Positions 1 to 8,275 of a stretch of DNA of 64,000 nt are shown in pieces. The DNA is taken from the NCBI RefSeq assembly GCF_003034915.1, contig NZ_PZJX01000061.1, positions 1 through 64,000 of the forward strand. Direction: 5' to 3'. How positions within the stretch are numbered: position 1 is the first letter of the stretch; the number at the start of each line of letters is the position of its first letter. Position numbers and translations under genes: made by a program. The DNA comes from Mesorhizobium helmanticense (GTDB lineage Bacteria > Pseudomonadota > Alphaproteobacteria > Rhizobiales > Rhizobiaceae). The notes under the pieces were generated by a model, which was not told where the DNA came from, searched no databases, and worked only from the letters and a program-made list of their open reading frames with translations.

Positions 1-98
1 AGGTGCGGAAGTTTTCAAGGCTCTGCCTTAAACCGCAGCGGCCGGCCGATGCTCCCGAGTATTCCGTTCTGTGGACCTGCTTCTTGCGCGATCCGACT

Positions 99-119
99 TT
101 CCGCCATACGAAAGCGGAA
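99..119. promoter_or_regulatory. Short inverted repeat upstream of the mucR-like gene
   Basis: TTCCGC and GCGGAA face each other across 9 nt, 20 nt upstream of the MucR-like start codon. MucR/Ros genes are often autoregulated, so this may be an operator, but the arms are only 6 bp and no MucR consensus is recognisable. It could be chance. Confidence 0.25.
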
Positions 120-138
120 TAGCAATAGGAGTTGATGA

Positions 139-606
139 ATGACCGAAGAGAACAATCGCCAGAACGCGGAATTGATGGAATTGACCGCGGATATTGTCGC
201 GGCGTTTGTCCAAAATAACGCAGTACCCGTAGCAGGCCTGCCCGACCTTATTTCTTCGGTGAATTCCGCTCTCGTTAGCCTAGTCAAGCCAGCTGTAGTT
301 GAGCAGCCAACACAGACCCCGGCGGTCAATCCGAAAAAATCCGTGTTTCCCGACCATATCATTTCCTTGGAAGATGGGCGCAAGTTCAAGTCGATGAAAC
401 GGCACTTGGGCTTGCTTGGCATGACGCCTGACGAGTATCGGGCCAAGTGGGGATTGGCGCGGGACTACCCTATGGTGGCACCAAGCTACGCTGCACAACG
501 GTCAGAGCTGGCGAAGTCTATCGGACTTGGTCGCAAGGCGAGCGCAAAAATGCCCACCAAGAAGGCGCCAGCCAAGAAGGCACCAGCCAAGCGGGTGAAG
601 GCCTAA
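139..606 (+). CDS. MucR/Ros-family regulator lacking the zinc ligands
   Basis: The N-terminal region (residues 10-50, ADIVAAFVQNNAVPVAGLP) and the core (residues about 68-110, with SLEDGRKFKSMKRHL, MTPDEYRAKWGL and YPMVAP) are typical of the MucR/Ros family, DNA-binding regulators of exopolysaccharide, motility and plasmid genes in Rhizobiales. In Ros the finger carries two cysteines and two histidines. Here the cysteine positions read S and D, one residue is missing after RHL, and the second histidine is absent. Such metal-free Ros relatives are known from Mesorhizobium. The C-terminus is a lysine/alanine/proline tail (KKAPAKKAPAK) suggesting non-specific DNA contact. AGGAG lies 7 nt before the ATG. 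It probably acts as a nucleoid-type repressor; targets cannot be read from sequence. Confidence 0.88.
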   Translation: MTEENNRQNAELMELTADIVAAFVQNNAVPVAGLPDLISSVNSALVSLVKPAVVEQPTQTPAVNPKKSVFPDHIISLEDGRKFKSMKRHLGLLGMTPDEYRAKWGLARDYPMVAPSYAAQRSELAKSIGLGRKASAKMPTKKAPAKKAPAKRVKA

Positions 607-640
607 GAAGACCCTGCCTCAGGCAAGCGGGCTCGATGCG

Positions 641-931
641 ATGACGCGTCAATCTATTGCCGTAGAGCTTGAAAGCGCGGCCGATCGCATCGGGGACGTG
701 TCACGTGCGGATCTGCAGATTATATTGCGTCGAGCTGCATTGATGCTCAGAAACACGACAGGCGTGCCGCTGGAACCGGCAACTGAGGATGCGCTCAACT
801 CGATTGCTGCCGAAATGAAAGTCGGCAGATCATACCTAATTCAAGTCATCTTGCGCGAGTGGCTCGAAACCAACGCCTATCTGCCGGTGCGCGAAATAGA
901 CGAGGACAGCGAAACGGACGGGAGCGCTTAG
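641..931 (+). CDS. Small hypothetical protein, possible ribbon-helix-helix type
   Basis: A 96-residue acidic protein 34 nt downstream of the MucR-like gene on the same strand, so probably co-transcribed. The second half (residues about 50-78, LNSIAAEMKVGRSYLIQVIL then REWLE) has the strand-helix-helix character of CopG/Arc-like DNA-binding proteins. No catalytic motif is visible. The tail (EIDEDSETDG) is acidic. It overlaps the end of the opposing zinc-ribbon gene by 4 nt. Function unknown; a DNA-binding role is an inference from the pattern only. Confidence 0.6.
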   Translation: MTRQSIAVELESAADRIGDVSRADLQIILRRAALMLRNTTGVPLEPATEDALNSIAAEMKVGRSYLIQVILREWLETNAYLPVREIDEDSETDGSA

Positions 932-1269
932 CTTTCGTCTCTCCAGATAACTCGCCGTTCCCATCTGATTTCGACCAAGCGTCGGAAACGGATCGCCACC
1001 AATTCCTGACCGACGGGATGGAACAGTTCCGCGCTCATTGATTCTTTGCGACCGCATTTTTCGCAGCGGACCTTTGCCCGCACCCGCTCAATGGTGACAT
1101 TGCCAATGACTTCCCGAAGCTCTAGCGGCTTATAGAAGCGCTTGATGTTGCAGTGGCCGCAGGAAACACGGGCCACCTGCCCGGCGTTGTGAGCATGCAT
1201 CAACGTCCATGGGGCACCTCGTGGCCATTTTTCTGGTTGTTCAGGCATGCACCTGTCAATGAGGAACAT
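928..1269 (-). CDS. Zinc-ribbon hypothetical protein
   Basis: A 113-residue basic protein with two cysteine pairs, CGHC near residue 37 and CEKC near residue 69, spaced as in a zinc ribbon. Between them lies FYKPLELREVIGN. This is probably a small metal-stabilised nucleic-acid or protein-binding protein; no enzyme motif is present. The chosen ATG has GGAGG only 4 nt upstream; an internal ATG at 1248 is an alternative. It is divergent from the LexA-box promoter at 1294-1319 and may share that control region. Specific function not recognised. Confidence 0.6.
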   Translation of the reverse strand: MFLIDRCMPEQPEKWPRGAPWTLMHAHNAGQVARVSCGHCNIKRFYKPLELREVIGNVTIERVRAKVRCEKCGRKESMSAELFHPVGQELVAIRFRRLVEIRWERRVIWRDES

Positions 1270-1293
1270 ATTCCTCCGTCGTCAAGGCCTCCC

Positions 1294-1319
1294 TTGACAT
1301 TTTTGTTCCCATTTTGTTC
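1294..1319 (+). promoter_or_regulatory. Putative LexA-regulated promoter (SOS box GTTC-N7-GTTC)
   Basis: TTGACA at 1294-1299 is a good -35 element. Immediately downstream, GTTC (1305-1308), seven bases and GTTC (1316-1319) match the alphaproteobacterial LexA operator exactly. The site lies 32 bp upstream of the start at 1351, which has AGGAGG before it. The downstream cassette includes an SRAP/YedK fragment and a DNA ligase, in keeping with SOS control. No clear -10 can be assigned. Confidence 0.65.
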
Positions 1320-1350
1320 GCTGTTGGCCGGATAGCAACAGGAGGCACAG

Positions 1351-1944
1351 ATGGATCTGCTTTTGCGCATCAAGGATGCTTCACCTGAGGAGATTTCGCG
1401 TGGGGTCGCCGCCGCTGAAGGCGTATTGAGCTGGAATCACCGCTCGCCAGGCAGCGGCCAGCGTGTTCGCAATCGAGGGCTGGGATATCCGCGGCTTCCC
1501 GGAGGACGACGCGCCCTCGGATGCAGCGCACATGGCGGCTCAAATCTGGTCGGACGCCGAAGACGCCGCCGTAGAGGCGTGCTGCGCTGGTTGGACGGAC
1601 GACAAGAAGCCCGTGACGTCGGTGATGGAACTGCTGGAGGACCCAGAGACGCAACTCGCCGACAGGGAGACGCGCTGGCAAAGCTTCGCCTGCTTACCGA
1701 CGCGGCAGATGGCAACGGTGAATTTCTGGATTCCGATGTCGGCACTCTGGCTTGGAGGGTTGCCGCCGATCTCGAAGACAACAATGGCGTGGAGCGGGAT
1801 CTGGTCGGCGACGTGACCATAGCCTTTACCGCCCTCATCCTTTCCAGGTTTCATCCCAAGGAGCCGATTGAGCCGAAGCGGAAGACCGGTCACGATGCCA
1901 TCGACGCGCTTGAGAAGGCGACCGATGAGCCGACACCACGCTGA
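1351..1944 (+). pseudogene. Frameshifted remnants of one or two SOS-cassette hypothetical genes
   Basis: The protein-like signal changes reading frame twice. Residues after the ATG (MDLLLRIKDASPEEISRG) are in frame 1, the segment from about 1440 to 1670 (FAIEGWDIRGFPEDDAPSD ... AVEACCAGWTDD) is in frame 2, and from about 1690 to the stop (LRLLTDAADGNGEF ... KEPIEPKRKTG) it is back in frame 1. The last part may be the C-terminus of a second gene fused by deletion. A strong ribosome site (AGGAGG) and the LexA box precede the start. Function not recognised. The indels may be real decay or sequencing error. Confidence 0.5.
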
Positions 1945-1949
1945 CACCT

Positions 1950-2322
1950 ATGCGCAGCCGAGGTCCCTCGCCTGCCAGAATCGACCGGGAATGGCCTTAT
2001 CAGGTGGCTTTGCCCGATGACCTGTGCACAGGACATAGCTTCGCGTTGATCCGCACCTTTTGCCAGGAGCGGGGGCTGAGCCCACTGGTGAGACAGGTGC
2101 AGGCGATATGGCCGGACCAGAAGTATGAAAACTGGCGCCTCTACTGCTTCGCCGACCAGGCGTCCGCGCAAGCGTTCCTTGACCACTTCGCAGGCGTGAT
2201 GTTCGATCCAAGGCGCGAACCGGGAAAACGGCAAGGCACGTGGTGTCTGGCGCCGGTCGGGCGAGTACAAGAGAATTCTCGATCTCGGGCCGCTGAGCGT
2301 CCCCGAGATCCTGCGCACCTGA
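1950..2322 (+). pseudogene. Frameshifted small hypothetical gene of the SOS-like cassette
   Basis: It starts 5 nt after the previous stop. About 90 residues read well (IDREWPYQVALPDDLCTGHS ... WRLYCFADQASAQAFLDHF). Near position 2225-2232 the sensible frame moves by one base and continues as NGKARGVWRRSGEYKRILDL ... SVPEILRT to a TGA at 2320-2322, just ahead of the SRAP fragment. The restored protein would be about 124 residues, with no recognised domain. Its place between a LexA box and an SRAP gene suggests a DNA-damage-linked accessory role. Confidence 0.5.
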
Positions 2323-2331
2323 GGCAACGGC

Positions 2332-2490
2332 ATGTGCAATCTCTACAACATTACCACCAGCCAGGAGGCCATTCGCCAGTGGGCTCGCGCCTTGCGGGAC
2401 ATCATCGGCAATCTTGAACCGTCAATCGATATCTATCCCAACCAATTTGCCCCGGTTGTCCGAAATGCGGCCGACGGCGCACGCGAGCTG
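2332..2490 (+). pseudogene. SRAP-domain (YedK/HMCES-like) N-terminal fragment
   Basis: The translated start MCNLYNITTSQEAIRQWAR, followed by a Pro-Asn-Gln motif in DIYPNQFAPVV, is characteristic of SRAP proteins, which use Cys2 to form protective protein-DNA crosslinks at abasic sites. Cys2 is present. After about 50 residues (DGARELA) similarity stops and unrelated sequence follows, so roughly three quarters of the roughly 220-residue family length is missing. A GAGG ribosome site is 7 nt upstream. The fragment cannot be functional. Confidence 0.7.
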
Positions 2491-2716
2491 GCCAGTCGAG
2501 TGCCAGGAAGCAATGGAGCCGGGGTTCCAGGCCATTGTCGACCGCATGTTGGAAGCCGGGTGGACGCGCGGAGAGATCATGCGCTCGCTTCGGCGCCTGA
2601 TCGCGGCCGACAACATGGCGCAAAAAGAGAACGCCAAGCTCGCGGTCTGCGTTCATGCGAGCGATGATGCGCGCCGCTCGACCGTCCTAATCCTCATCGC
2701 GGAAATCCTGCAGTGA
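2490..2716 (+). pseudogene. Fragment of a small conserved hypothetical gene fused behind the SRAP fragment
   Basis: After the SRAP break, a different frame carries PVECQEAMEPGFQAIVDRML, EAGWTRGEIMRSLRRL and IAADNMAQKENAKLA, a helical pattern of a small conserved protein without its own start. It runs into the 3' end of the opposing ligase gene, where the translated tail is simply antisense to the ligase C-terminus. A deletion appears to have joined the two fragments. No function assigned. Confidence 0.35.
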
Positions 2717-3577
2717 TGCGTGGCGCAACTTGTCCTCGCCCCGCAGGTGCTTGACGTGGCCCTTCAGGCCCGGCTTGACCCATGTTGTCGCCTGCCGCTT
2801 CACCCCCTTAGGTGCCGGCCCGGCGTGCTCCTGAACGCGCTTCCACAGCCGTTCCCGCATCTCACGGTTCAGCGTGATGAAAGCGGAGCCGACATATTTG
2901 CGGGTGCCTGGCTCTCCCATGAGGGCGAAGGCGGGCTTGCCCCTCTCCCGCTCGACGCCGAGCAATTCGAGGTCGCTCACGGTATAGCTTTTGGTCTTCA
3001 GCCATGCCGTCGTGCTGCCGCTGCGATATTTGCTGCCAAGTCGCTTCGACACTATGCCCTCAAGCCCCGCCTGGTCGACCAGATAGAAGATCGCATTGGC
3101 GTCGCCGCCCGGCATCGTCTCGCTGAACTGGATGCGGCTGTCGGGCTGGATCAGATCGAGCAGAATCTCGCGCCGCTCCTCGACGCCGAGGTCGCGCAGA
3201 TCGTGCCCGTTGAGGTGCAGCAGATCGAAGGCGACGAAGTAGAGGTCATGCTGTCGTCGCGTGATTGCTCGCCGAAGCCCGGCGAAATCCGGGAGGCCGG
3301 CCTCGTTGGTGACGATCGTTTCACCATCGACGATCGCCGTCTCGACATCGAGCGCCTTCGCGGCTTCGACGAGGTCGCGATATTTTTCAGACCAGTCGAG
3401 GCCCCGCCTGGTGTAGATGCGAACATCCGGGCCGTTGATGACGATCTGCGAGCGATAGCCGTCGAGCTTGACCTCGTGAATCCAGTCATCCCCCTCGGGA
3501 GGCTTCGCAACCAGGGTCGGCAACATCGGTGGAATGAACGCCAGCCGGCCGGTGCCGGCACGCACTTGTTTAGGCAC
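2687..3577 (-). CDS. ATP-dependent DNA ligase, LigD ligase-domain type
   Basis: A 296-residue stand-alone ligase. EVKLDGYR at residues 35-42 is nucleotidyltransferase motif I, with Lys37 as the AMP-accepting lysine. DGETIV, FVAFDLLHLNG, GLEGIVSKR and TAWLKTKSYTV correspond to later motifs, and an OB-fold region with RERGKPAFALMGEPG follows. There are no polymerase or phosphoesterase domains, so this is the small LigD/LigC-like form used in end joining or gap repair in Rhizobiales, often with Ku encoded elsewhere. The SOS-type neighbours support a repair role. The reading frame is intact, unlike the genes beside it. Confidence 0.9.
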   Translation of the reverse strand: MPKQVRAGTGRLAFIPPMLPTLVAKPPEGDDWIHEVKLDGYRSQIVINGPDVRIYTRRGLDWSEKYRDLVEAAKALDVETAIVDGETIVTNEAGLPDFAGLRRAITRRQHDLYFVAFDLLHLNGHDLRDLGVEERREILLDLIQPDSRIQFSETMPGGDANAIFYLVDQAGLEGIVSKRLGSKYRSGSTTAWLKTKSYTVSDLELLGVERERGKPAFALMGEPGTRKYVGSAFITLNREMRERLWKRVQEHAGPAPKGVKRQATTWVKPGLKGHVKHLRGEDKLRHASLQDFRDED

Positions 3578-3601
3578 GTGATCGAGTCTAGGCCCGCATG
3601 A

Positions 3602-4024
3602 TCTGGCGGCTAGGGGAACGGAACATGATCATTTTATTAAATTAGCAAGCACTGATGTATGGAAGGGCCTATATTCACCTCAGCCGGTAAAACTACCCCC
3701 CGCAAGCCGGTTAGGCTCGGCGCCAGTTCCCCTCGATGCGACGCCGGCCCGCTGTTCTAAATTGGCGGCGCCTCGGAAGCCGCTGGTCAGGTTCAGCGGA
3801 AACGCGCGAATTGGCCACCAGCAGAATATTAGCAACTTCTTGGTGATGGTCAGGCCGGCTCCAGAATCTCTGCATGGCCGCCGCAAGAGGGTTTGGCGGT
3901 GCCACTTCTGTTACCGATCCGCCAAGCGTGATCGCAGCCCGCCACGTGGGCTATTGTGACCGACAAACGAGCGCCCCTGCTGAAGGACTAGCGGCCGTCA
4001 TATGCTGGCGGCTATTGTCCGCCA
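3602..4024. other. Intergenic region, no supported gene
   Basis: About 420 nt between the divergent ligase and CoiA-like genes. Short open frames on both strands have no start signals or protein-like composition. The short repeat TGGCGG ... CCGCCA at about 4005-4023 lies directly in front of the ATG at 4025 and could fold over the ribosome site, but the arms are only 6 bp. Confidence 0.5.
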
Positions 4025-5785
4025 ATGTCGATTAATCAGGGCCACGATGACGCCGAGATCCGCCGGCAGTTCGGCAGCGATAGCGCGCGCCTCGTCTATG
4101 GTCGGGATCCCGAAAACGGCAAGCTCTTCCACATCTCGATGGCGAGCCGCGGGCTTGCCTGCGGCCTAATCTGCCCGCACTGCAAGGCGGCGCTCGTCGC
4201 AAACCTCAAGGATGATCTGAAGGCGGCGCACTTCGCTCACCACGGCCCTGCTTGCGGCGGCGGCCCAGAGACCGCGCTTCATCTTCTTTGCAAGGAGATT
4301 ATCCAATCCGAGTTGCGACTCACCATCCCTCGCCAGTTCGCCGCGCATGCCGGGTATGAAGTCCTGATTGCCGAAGAGCACGAGATCATCGTCGATCGTG
4401 CGACGCTGGAATTCCGCGACCATGTCGAGGTGATTCCGGACCTCCATCTCCAGGTCGGAGATCTGGGTCTCTTCGTCGAGATCGCCGTGACCCACCCCTG
4501 CGGAGAGGAAAAGATTTCCCGTTTGAAGAGGCTGGGAACGGCGGCCATCGAGATCGACATGTCCTCAGTCCCCCGCAACGCGCCACCCGAAGCCGTGCGA
4601 CAGGCCGTCCTTTCGGCCGCGCCGCGGACCTGGCTGTTCAATGCGAGGATCGAACGCACAGTGGAGGAAATGCGTCTCCGCGAAAGACAGGACGCCGACG
4701 CTGCGGCAAAACGATTGGCTTCCATCGCGAGGCGCAAGATCGAGATGTATGATCGAACCCGCCGGAGCGCCGGCGAACAGAAACTCCGCATCAAGGATCT
4801 TGCCGCGCTACGCGCCCTCGGCGTGCGCGAGCATCTCTCACTCGAGTTCGGAGGAACAGGCTGCTTTACGGTCCGGTCCGAGACCTGGCGGTCGGTCGTC
4901 CTTGCGACGATCCTGCGGCCAAGGCTGTATCATCATCGCTTCCTTGCCACGGACCATATTGTGTCCCGCCTTGTCGAGGACGGGTATGTCCACAGCGACT
5001 TTGTCAAGCTTACGAAAGACCTCGCCGATGCGATGCGCCATCTCGACCCGGAGTTCCTCACACCCTGGGAGGCCATCCACCGGTTCCTTCAGGCCCTGAC
5101 CAACGCCGGCCTGACCGAACAGCAACACCTCTCCTTCGCGCTGAATACCAGGCTGGCAGATCGATGGCGCGAGTGGGAAGGAACCCACCAGAAGAAAACT
5201 GAGCGTCGGAACAGCATTTCTAGCGTTGTCTCCCACATACTGGACCGGATTCCAACAGAAGATCGCGCGTCGATGACGGTCGAATCCTGGTGGCAGATGA
5301 CCGAGACGGGGAGCGGAAGGCCGCCCGAGCAGACGTTCGACACTGACACATCAATCGACAACGACTTGGCGAAGATCCTTAATGTCTTGCTTCTGCGAAG
5401 CAGCGAAGCACCACGTAATCTGCACGGCCTGCCTGCGGCTCGCGCCATCGAGGAAGCGATCTCCCGGAAAACCGAGGCCGAGGCGAAGGCCAATGCCAAA
5501 CGCTCGGCCGAAGAGGCAGACGGTCGCCGGCAATCGATGATCAGGCGCGCGGAACAGACCCTGGATGGGACGGGTCTTGCCGATTTCCTCCGCACGCCGC
5601 TTGCCGATCAGGGTGGAATCCTTCCGCTCGACCTCGCCGAGGGAAACGCTACCGGCCTTGGGCTGGCTGAAGAGGCCCTGAGCAAGTTCGCACAATCGCG
5701 GCATGCGGAACACGTCGCGACGGTATGGCGGTCAAAGTTGGATAGTGAAGCCAGCTCTTCGGAGATCGCGCCGCGCGTATCGTGA
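4025..5785 (+). CDS. CoiA-like nuclease-domain protein
   Basis: A 586-residue protein. Residues 46-90 hold a zinc-binding block (CPHC at 50-53, then HFAHH and ETALHLLCKE), followed by a PD-(D/E)XK-like core: PDLHLQVGDLGLFVEIAV with Asp139 and Glu152, and Lys163 downstream. This order matches the competence protein CoiA family, whose members combine a zinc finger with a restriction-endonuclease fold. The remaining 400 residues are mostly helical with charged stretches (AEAKANAKRSAEEADGRR) and are not recognised. CoiA-like proteins on plasmids may process incoming DNA or act in defence. It is probably a single-gene unit. Confidence 0.6.
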   Translation: MSINQGHDDAEIRRQFGSDSARLVYGRDPENGKLFHISMASRGLACGLICPHCKAALVANLKDDLKAAHFAHHGPACGGGPETALHLLCKEIIQSELRLTIPRQFAAHAGYEVLIAEEHEIIVDRATLEFRDHVEVIPDLHLQVGDLGLFVEIAVTHPCGEEKISRLKRLGTAAIEIDMSSVPRNAPPEAVRQAVLSAAPRTWLFNARIERTVEEMRLRERQDADAAAKRLASIARRKIEMYDRTRRSAGEQKLRIKDLAALRALGVREHLSLEFGGTGCFTVRSETWRSVVLATILRPRLYHHRFLATDHIVSRLVEDGYVHSDFVKLTKDLADAMRHLDPEFLTPWEAIHRFLQALTNAGLTEQQHLSFALNTRLADRWREWEGTHQKKTERRNSISSVVSHILDRIPTEDRASMTVESWWQMTETGSGRPPEQTFDTDTSIDNDLAKILNVLLLRSSEAPRNLHGLPAARAIEEAISRKTEAEAKANAKRSAEEADGRRQSMIRRAEQTLDGTGLADFLRTPLADQGGILPLDLAEGNATGLGLAEEALSKFAQSRHAEHVATVWRSKLDSEASSSEIAPRVS

Positions 5786-5791
5786 GGCAAT

Positions 5792-5834
5792 CAGTAGATG
5801 GCAAACTCGACGGGCGCCCTCCGCTGATCTACTG
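5792..5834. other. Inverted repeat in a 360-nt gene-free stretch
   Basis: CAGTAGAT at 5792-5799 and ATCTACTG at 5827-5834 form an 8-bp perfect stem just after the CoiA-like stop codon. There is no T tract, so it is a weak terminator candidate at best. The rest of 5786-6150 shows no supported gene. Confidence 0.3.
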
Positions 5835-6150
5835 CCGGGACGAACGCACCTTTCGTGTGGCACTTGGAGTGCTGCACTGGATTGCACAAACTGTGTAACG
5901 GGATGGGCCGTCTGCCACTCGTCCGGTTACAGCCGATGGCCAAGCAGACGTTCGTGCAACGGGATCGCCGCCATCGGCAAACGCCCCCGCACCCCCTTGG
6001 TTCGCAGCCATGTACGATGGAGCCCAATCTAGAAATCTTTGTTCACCTCTGCTGCCCAGCAGTAGCGACATTCGATCCTTTCATAGGGAAGGCCCGCCCA
6101 TCGAGGCGGCTTTATTATCAACATGCGCCGAAACGATTCGATTTAAAGAA

Positions 6151-6166
6151 GCTTACGCAAGTAAGC
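6151..6166 (-). terminator. Hairpin at the end of the 6153-6539 gene
   Basis: GCTTAC-GCAA-GTAAGC is a perfect 6-bp stem with a 4-nt loop overlapping the stop codon of the minus-strand gene. On that strand it is followed by TTCTTTAAAT, as expected of a modest rho-independent terminator. Confidence 0.4.
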
Positions 6167-6539
6167 TCGCGGCGGCGCCACGGTAGCTAACGCAGACCTG
6201 TTCGGCCATCGGTAGCGAAAACCACGCGGTAAGTTCGGCAACGAGAACGTCCTCGTCACCGTTTACCGGCGCGGAGCCAAGTTCTCCGTTCTTGTCCATC
6301 ATGATTGCTACGGTGCCGTTTGCGCTATAGCCGATAGCTGCCATCCTCTGAATGCGGGAGTCGGCCTCGACGCGAATATCGAACAAAACAGAGCCACCAG
6401 TTTTTTCCGCGACGTCACCCACTCGATCGGAAAACGGCCGATTCATTCGGGCTAGGGACTGCTCGAACAAAACCAGTTCAACATACTCCGCATTCATCGC
6501 GTGAGAGTGCGCGCATGCTGCGCAGGACCAATAGGCCAT
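6153..6539 (-). CDS. Hypothetical protein with an N-terminal Cys pair
   Basis: A 128-residue protein starting MAYWSCAACAHSHAMNAEYVE. The CAAC pair and nearby histidines could bind metal. The rest is a mixed alpha/beta domain (SVLFDIRVEADSRIQRM, GYSANGTVAIMMDKNGE). It lies 37 nt after the PD-(D/E)XK-like gene on the same strand and is probably in its operon. An upstream ATG at 6629 would overlap that gene by 53 nt and is less likely. No family recognised. Confidence 0.5.
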   Translation of the reverse strand: MAYWSCAACAHSHAMNAEYVELVLFEQSLARMNRPFSDRVGDVAEKTGGSVLFDIRVEADSRIQRMAAIGYSANGTVAIMMDKNGELGSAPVNGDEDVLVAELTAWFSLPMAEQVCVSYRGAAASLLA

Positions 6540-6576
6540 GCACGGCTTATCCACACAAAACAATCGAGCCTGGGGA

Positions 6577-7161
6577 TCAGAGCAGCGTAGGTCCCGGGGC
6601 AGATCTGGACGGGCGCCGACCAACGGCATTGCAGAGGTCGGGCGTAATCCGCGCGTCCACCGCCCAGTCGGCTAGGCGCGTGTAGCTGGCTCGCGCCGCT
6701 CCCGTCATCGGGATGGAGCGCTTGTTGCCAAGCTCCTTCAGGAGCCCAAAATAGGCAGCGTACGTCCCTTGAATCGGGCGCAGCGGAACCGTGACCCAAG
6801 CTGGGATGGCAGCGAAGTGCTCGGCGAGCAGATGAACCTGGCGGAGCGCCCGGGCAGTTATGTCGTTGATGGTCGCGCCCTGCTCCTTCATTCGCCTGTT
6901 GACGGCATCGGGCACGAGGAGGCAGTTGTAGGACTCGTTCAGCCCCCCAACGTCGCGTTCCTCGTTTCGGGCTTTCACGCCGATGAAATAGCGGATGCCG
7001 TCCTTCTCGGCGAGGAGGTCTGCAAACGGCTGGTTGTGCACGTCGTCGTTCAGATTGCGAACGCCCTGAAACCCGTTCCGGACGAGAGCCTCCGCAGCCA
7101 GGACCTCACCCAGGATGCCAAGTTTCGACGTGCGGCGAACCCGTGCAATGATATCTTCCAT
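6577..7161 (-). CDS. PD-(D/E)XK-like predicted nuclease-fold protein
   Basis: A 194-residue protein. Residues 12-65 read LGILGEVLAAEALVRNGFQ ... QPFADLLAEKDGIRYFIGVKAR: an N-terminal glutamate helix, an Asp near residue 47 and VKAR after a beta strand, the usual spacing of a restriction-endonuclease-like fold with catalytic Asp and Lys. The C-terminal half is helical. The family resembles small plasmid proteins of unknown role in Rhizobiales. It is divergent from the tail-anchored gene at 7249. Nuclease activity is an inference from the pattern. Confidence 0.5.
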   Translation of the reverse strand: MEDIIARVRRTSKLGILGEVLAAEALVRNGFQGVRNLNDDVHNQPFADLLAEKDGIRYFIGVKARNEERDVGGLNESYNCLLVPDAVNRRMKEQGATINDITARALRQVHLLAEHFAAIPAWVTVPLRPIQGTYAAYFGLLKELGNKRSIPMTGAARASYTRLADWAVDARITPDLCNAVGRRPSRSAPGPTLL

Positions 7162-7248
7162 TCCGTACCCCTCGAGAGGCCGCTACATTAGCTTTCCTGA
7201 AACGAGGAAGTCGTACTCTGCTCTTTGCCCCAGCGGAAGGAGGCTTCC

Positions 7249-8250
7249 TTGGAAAACCATATCGATCGACGGGTCATTCTTTGTCCTGAGTCCGAGTACA
7301 AGAACCTCTACGAGTGGTCACTCCAAGAGGTCGGCGCAAATGGCAATAAAATTGACCGCGATCAAATACCTTGGGAATGGACACTCTATTTCAAGGCAAC
7401 CGAACTGACTCTGCATGACACGTTGACCGTCGGGTCGCTCCTCCCAGGTGCGTCCCAGGACGAGATCAACACTGTGACCGCGAAGCAGAGCATATCCGCG
7501 AAACTGCATCCTTTCGGCACGGCGTGGCCTCCCTCCTACTCGATGTTCGGAACCGACCGGACAATTACTGACTTTAGTCTTTCGATAATTCCATCCGCCG
7601 TCGACGACGAGCAGGAACAATGCGTGCTTGGGGCGGTCGTAAGCTACACCTCGGAGGTTGATTTCCGCGAAGAAACCACGTCCGACTGCATTGGCTTCTA
7701 CCTGTTCGTGCGCCCAGATAGATTTGCACGGTATGCGGAGATGGTCGCCACCTCTGCCGTCGAGGATGTGTCACTCTTTGTGGGCCGGGTGCCCGGCTTC
7801 TATTCCGATTGGTCGCCATCGACCTCCACAAACCAGATCAAGATACTGGCCGACAAAAACGTCCAGAAGATCGAGATTCCACCCGATTGCGAGATCGATC
7901 CTCCGCGCCTCGGTCGAGCGCAATACGCACAGCTCAACATTCGCCATGCGGCCGAACTTTCGAAGGCGGCACCGAAGGCGTCAGAGGGGGCGGTCGGCGA
8001 AATACACGACAAGCAGAGCGCTGAGGAGCAGGCCGACCGTGGCCACGCCGCGGCTGCGGAAGACACGGAGGAGTGGACTGATAGCGATGCAAGTCCGGAA
8101 GACTTGGCTGCCCCGATTGTCCAGGCTCAACCCGATCACCGGCCGCCAGCCGCTGACCCTCAAACGGTTGGCCTCCTGTCCTCCATACGGATTGCAGCAT
8201 GGGTCATTGTCGGCCTCTTGCTGTTGATACTGATCAACTTGCGGCTATAG
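7249..8250 (+). CDS. Tail-anchored membrane protein of unknown function
   Basis: A 333-residue protein with a soluble beta-rich N-terminal region of about 210 residues, an acidic alanine/glutamate/proline linker (about 230-300) and one C-terminal membrane segment (IRIAAWVIVGLLLLILINL), so the bulk should face the cytoplasm. The start is the TTG at 7249, with AGGAGG 5 nt upstream; a further TTG at 7225 has no ribosome site. It is followed after 25 nt by a HEPN-like gene, and the pair may form one functional unit. No enzyme motif recognised. Confidence 0.55.
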   Translation: MENHIDRRVILCPESEYKNLYEWSLQEVGANGNKIDRDQIPWEWTLYFKATELTLHDTLTVGSLLPGASQDEINTVTAKQSISAKLHPFGTAWPPSYSMFGTDRTITDFSLSIIPSAVDDEQEQCVLGAVVSYTSEVDFREETTSDCIGFYLFVRPDRFARYAEMVATSAVEDVSLFVGRVPGFYSDWSPSTSTNQIKILADKNVQKIEIPPDCEIDPPRLGRAQYAQLNIRHAAELSKAAPKASEGAVGEIHDKQSAEEQADRGHAAAAEDTEEWTDSDASPEDLAAPIVQAQPDHRPPAADPQTVGLLSSIRIAAWVIVGLLLLILINLRL

Positions 8251-8275
8251 CTCTTAGGAAAATGGGACGCGCTGG

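Noticed and set aside
2720..3601. 293-codon plus-strand open frame opposite the DNA ligase
   Set aside because: Antisense shadow of a gene with clear ligase motifs; composition is not protein-like.
3680..3886. Minus-strand frame in the ligase/CoiA-like intergenic region
   Set aside because: No ribosome site and no protein-like pattern.
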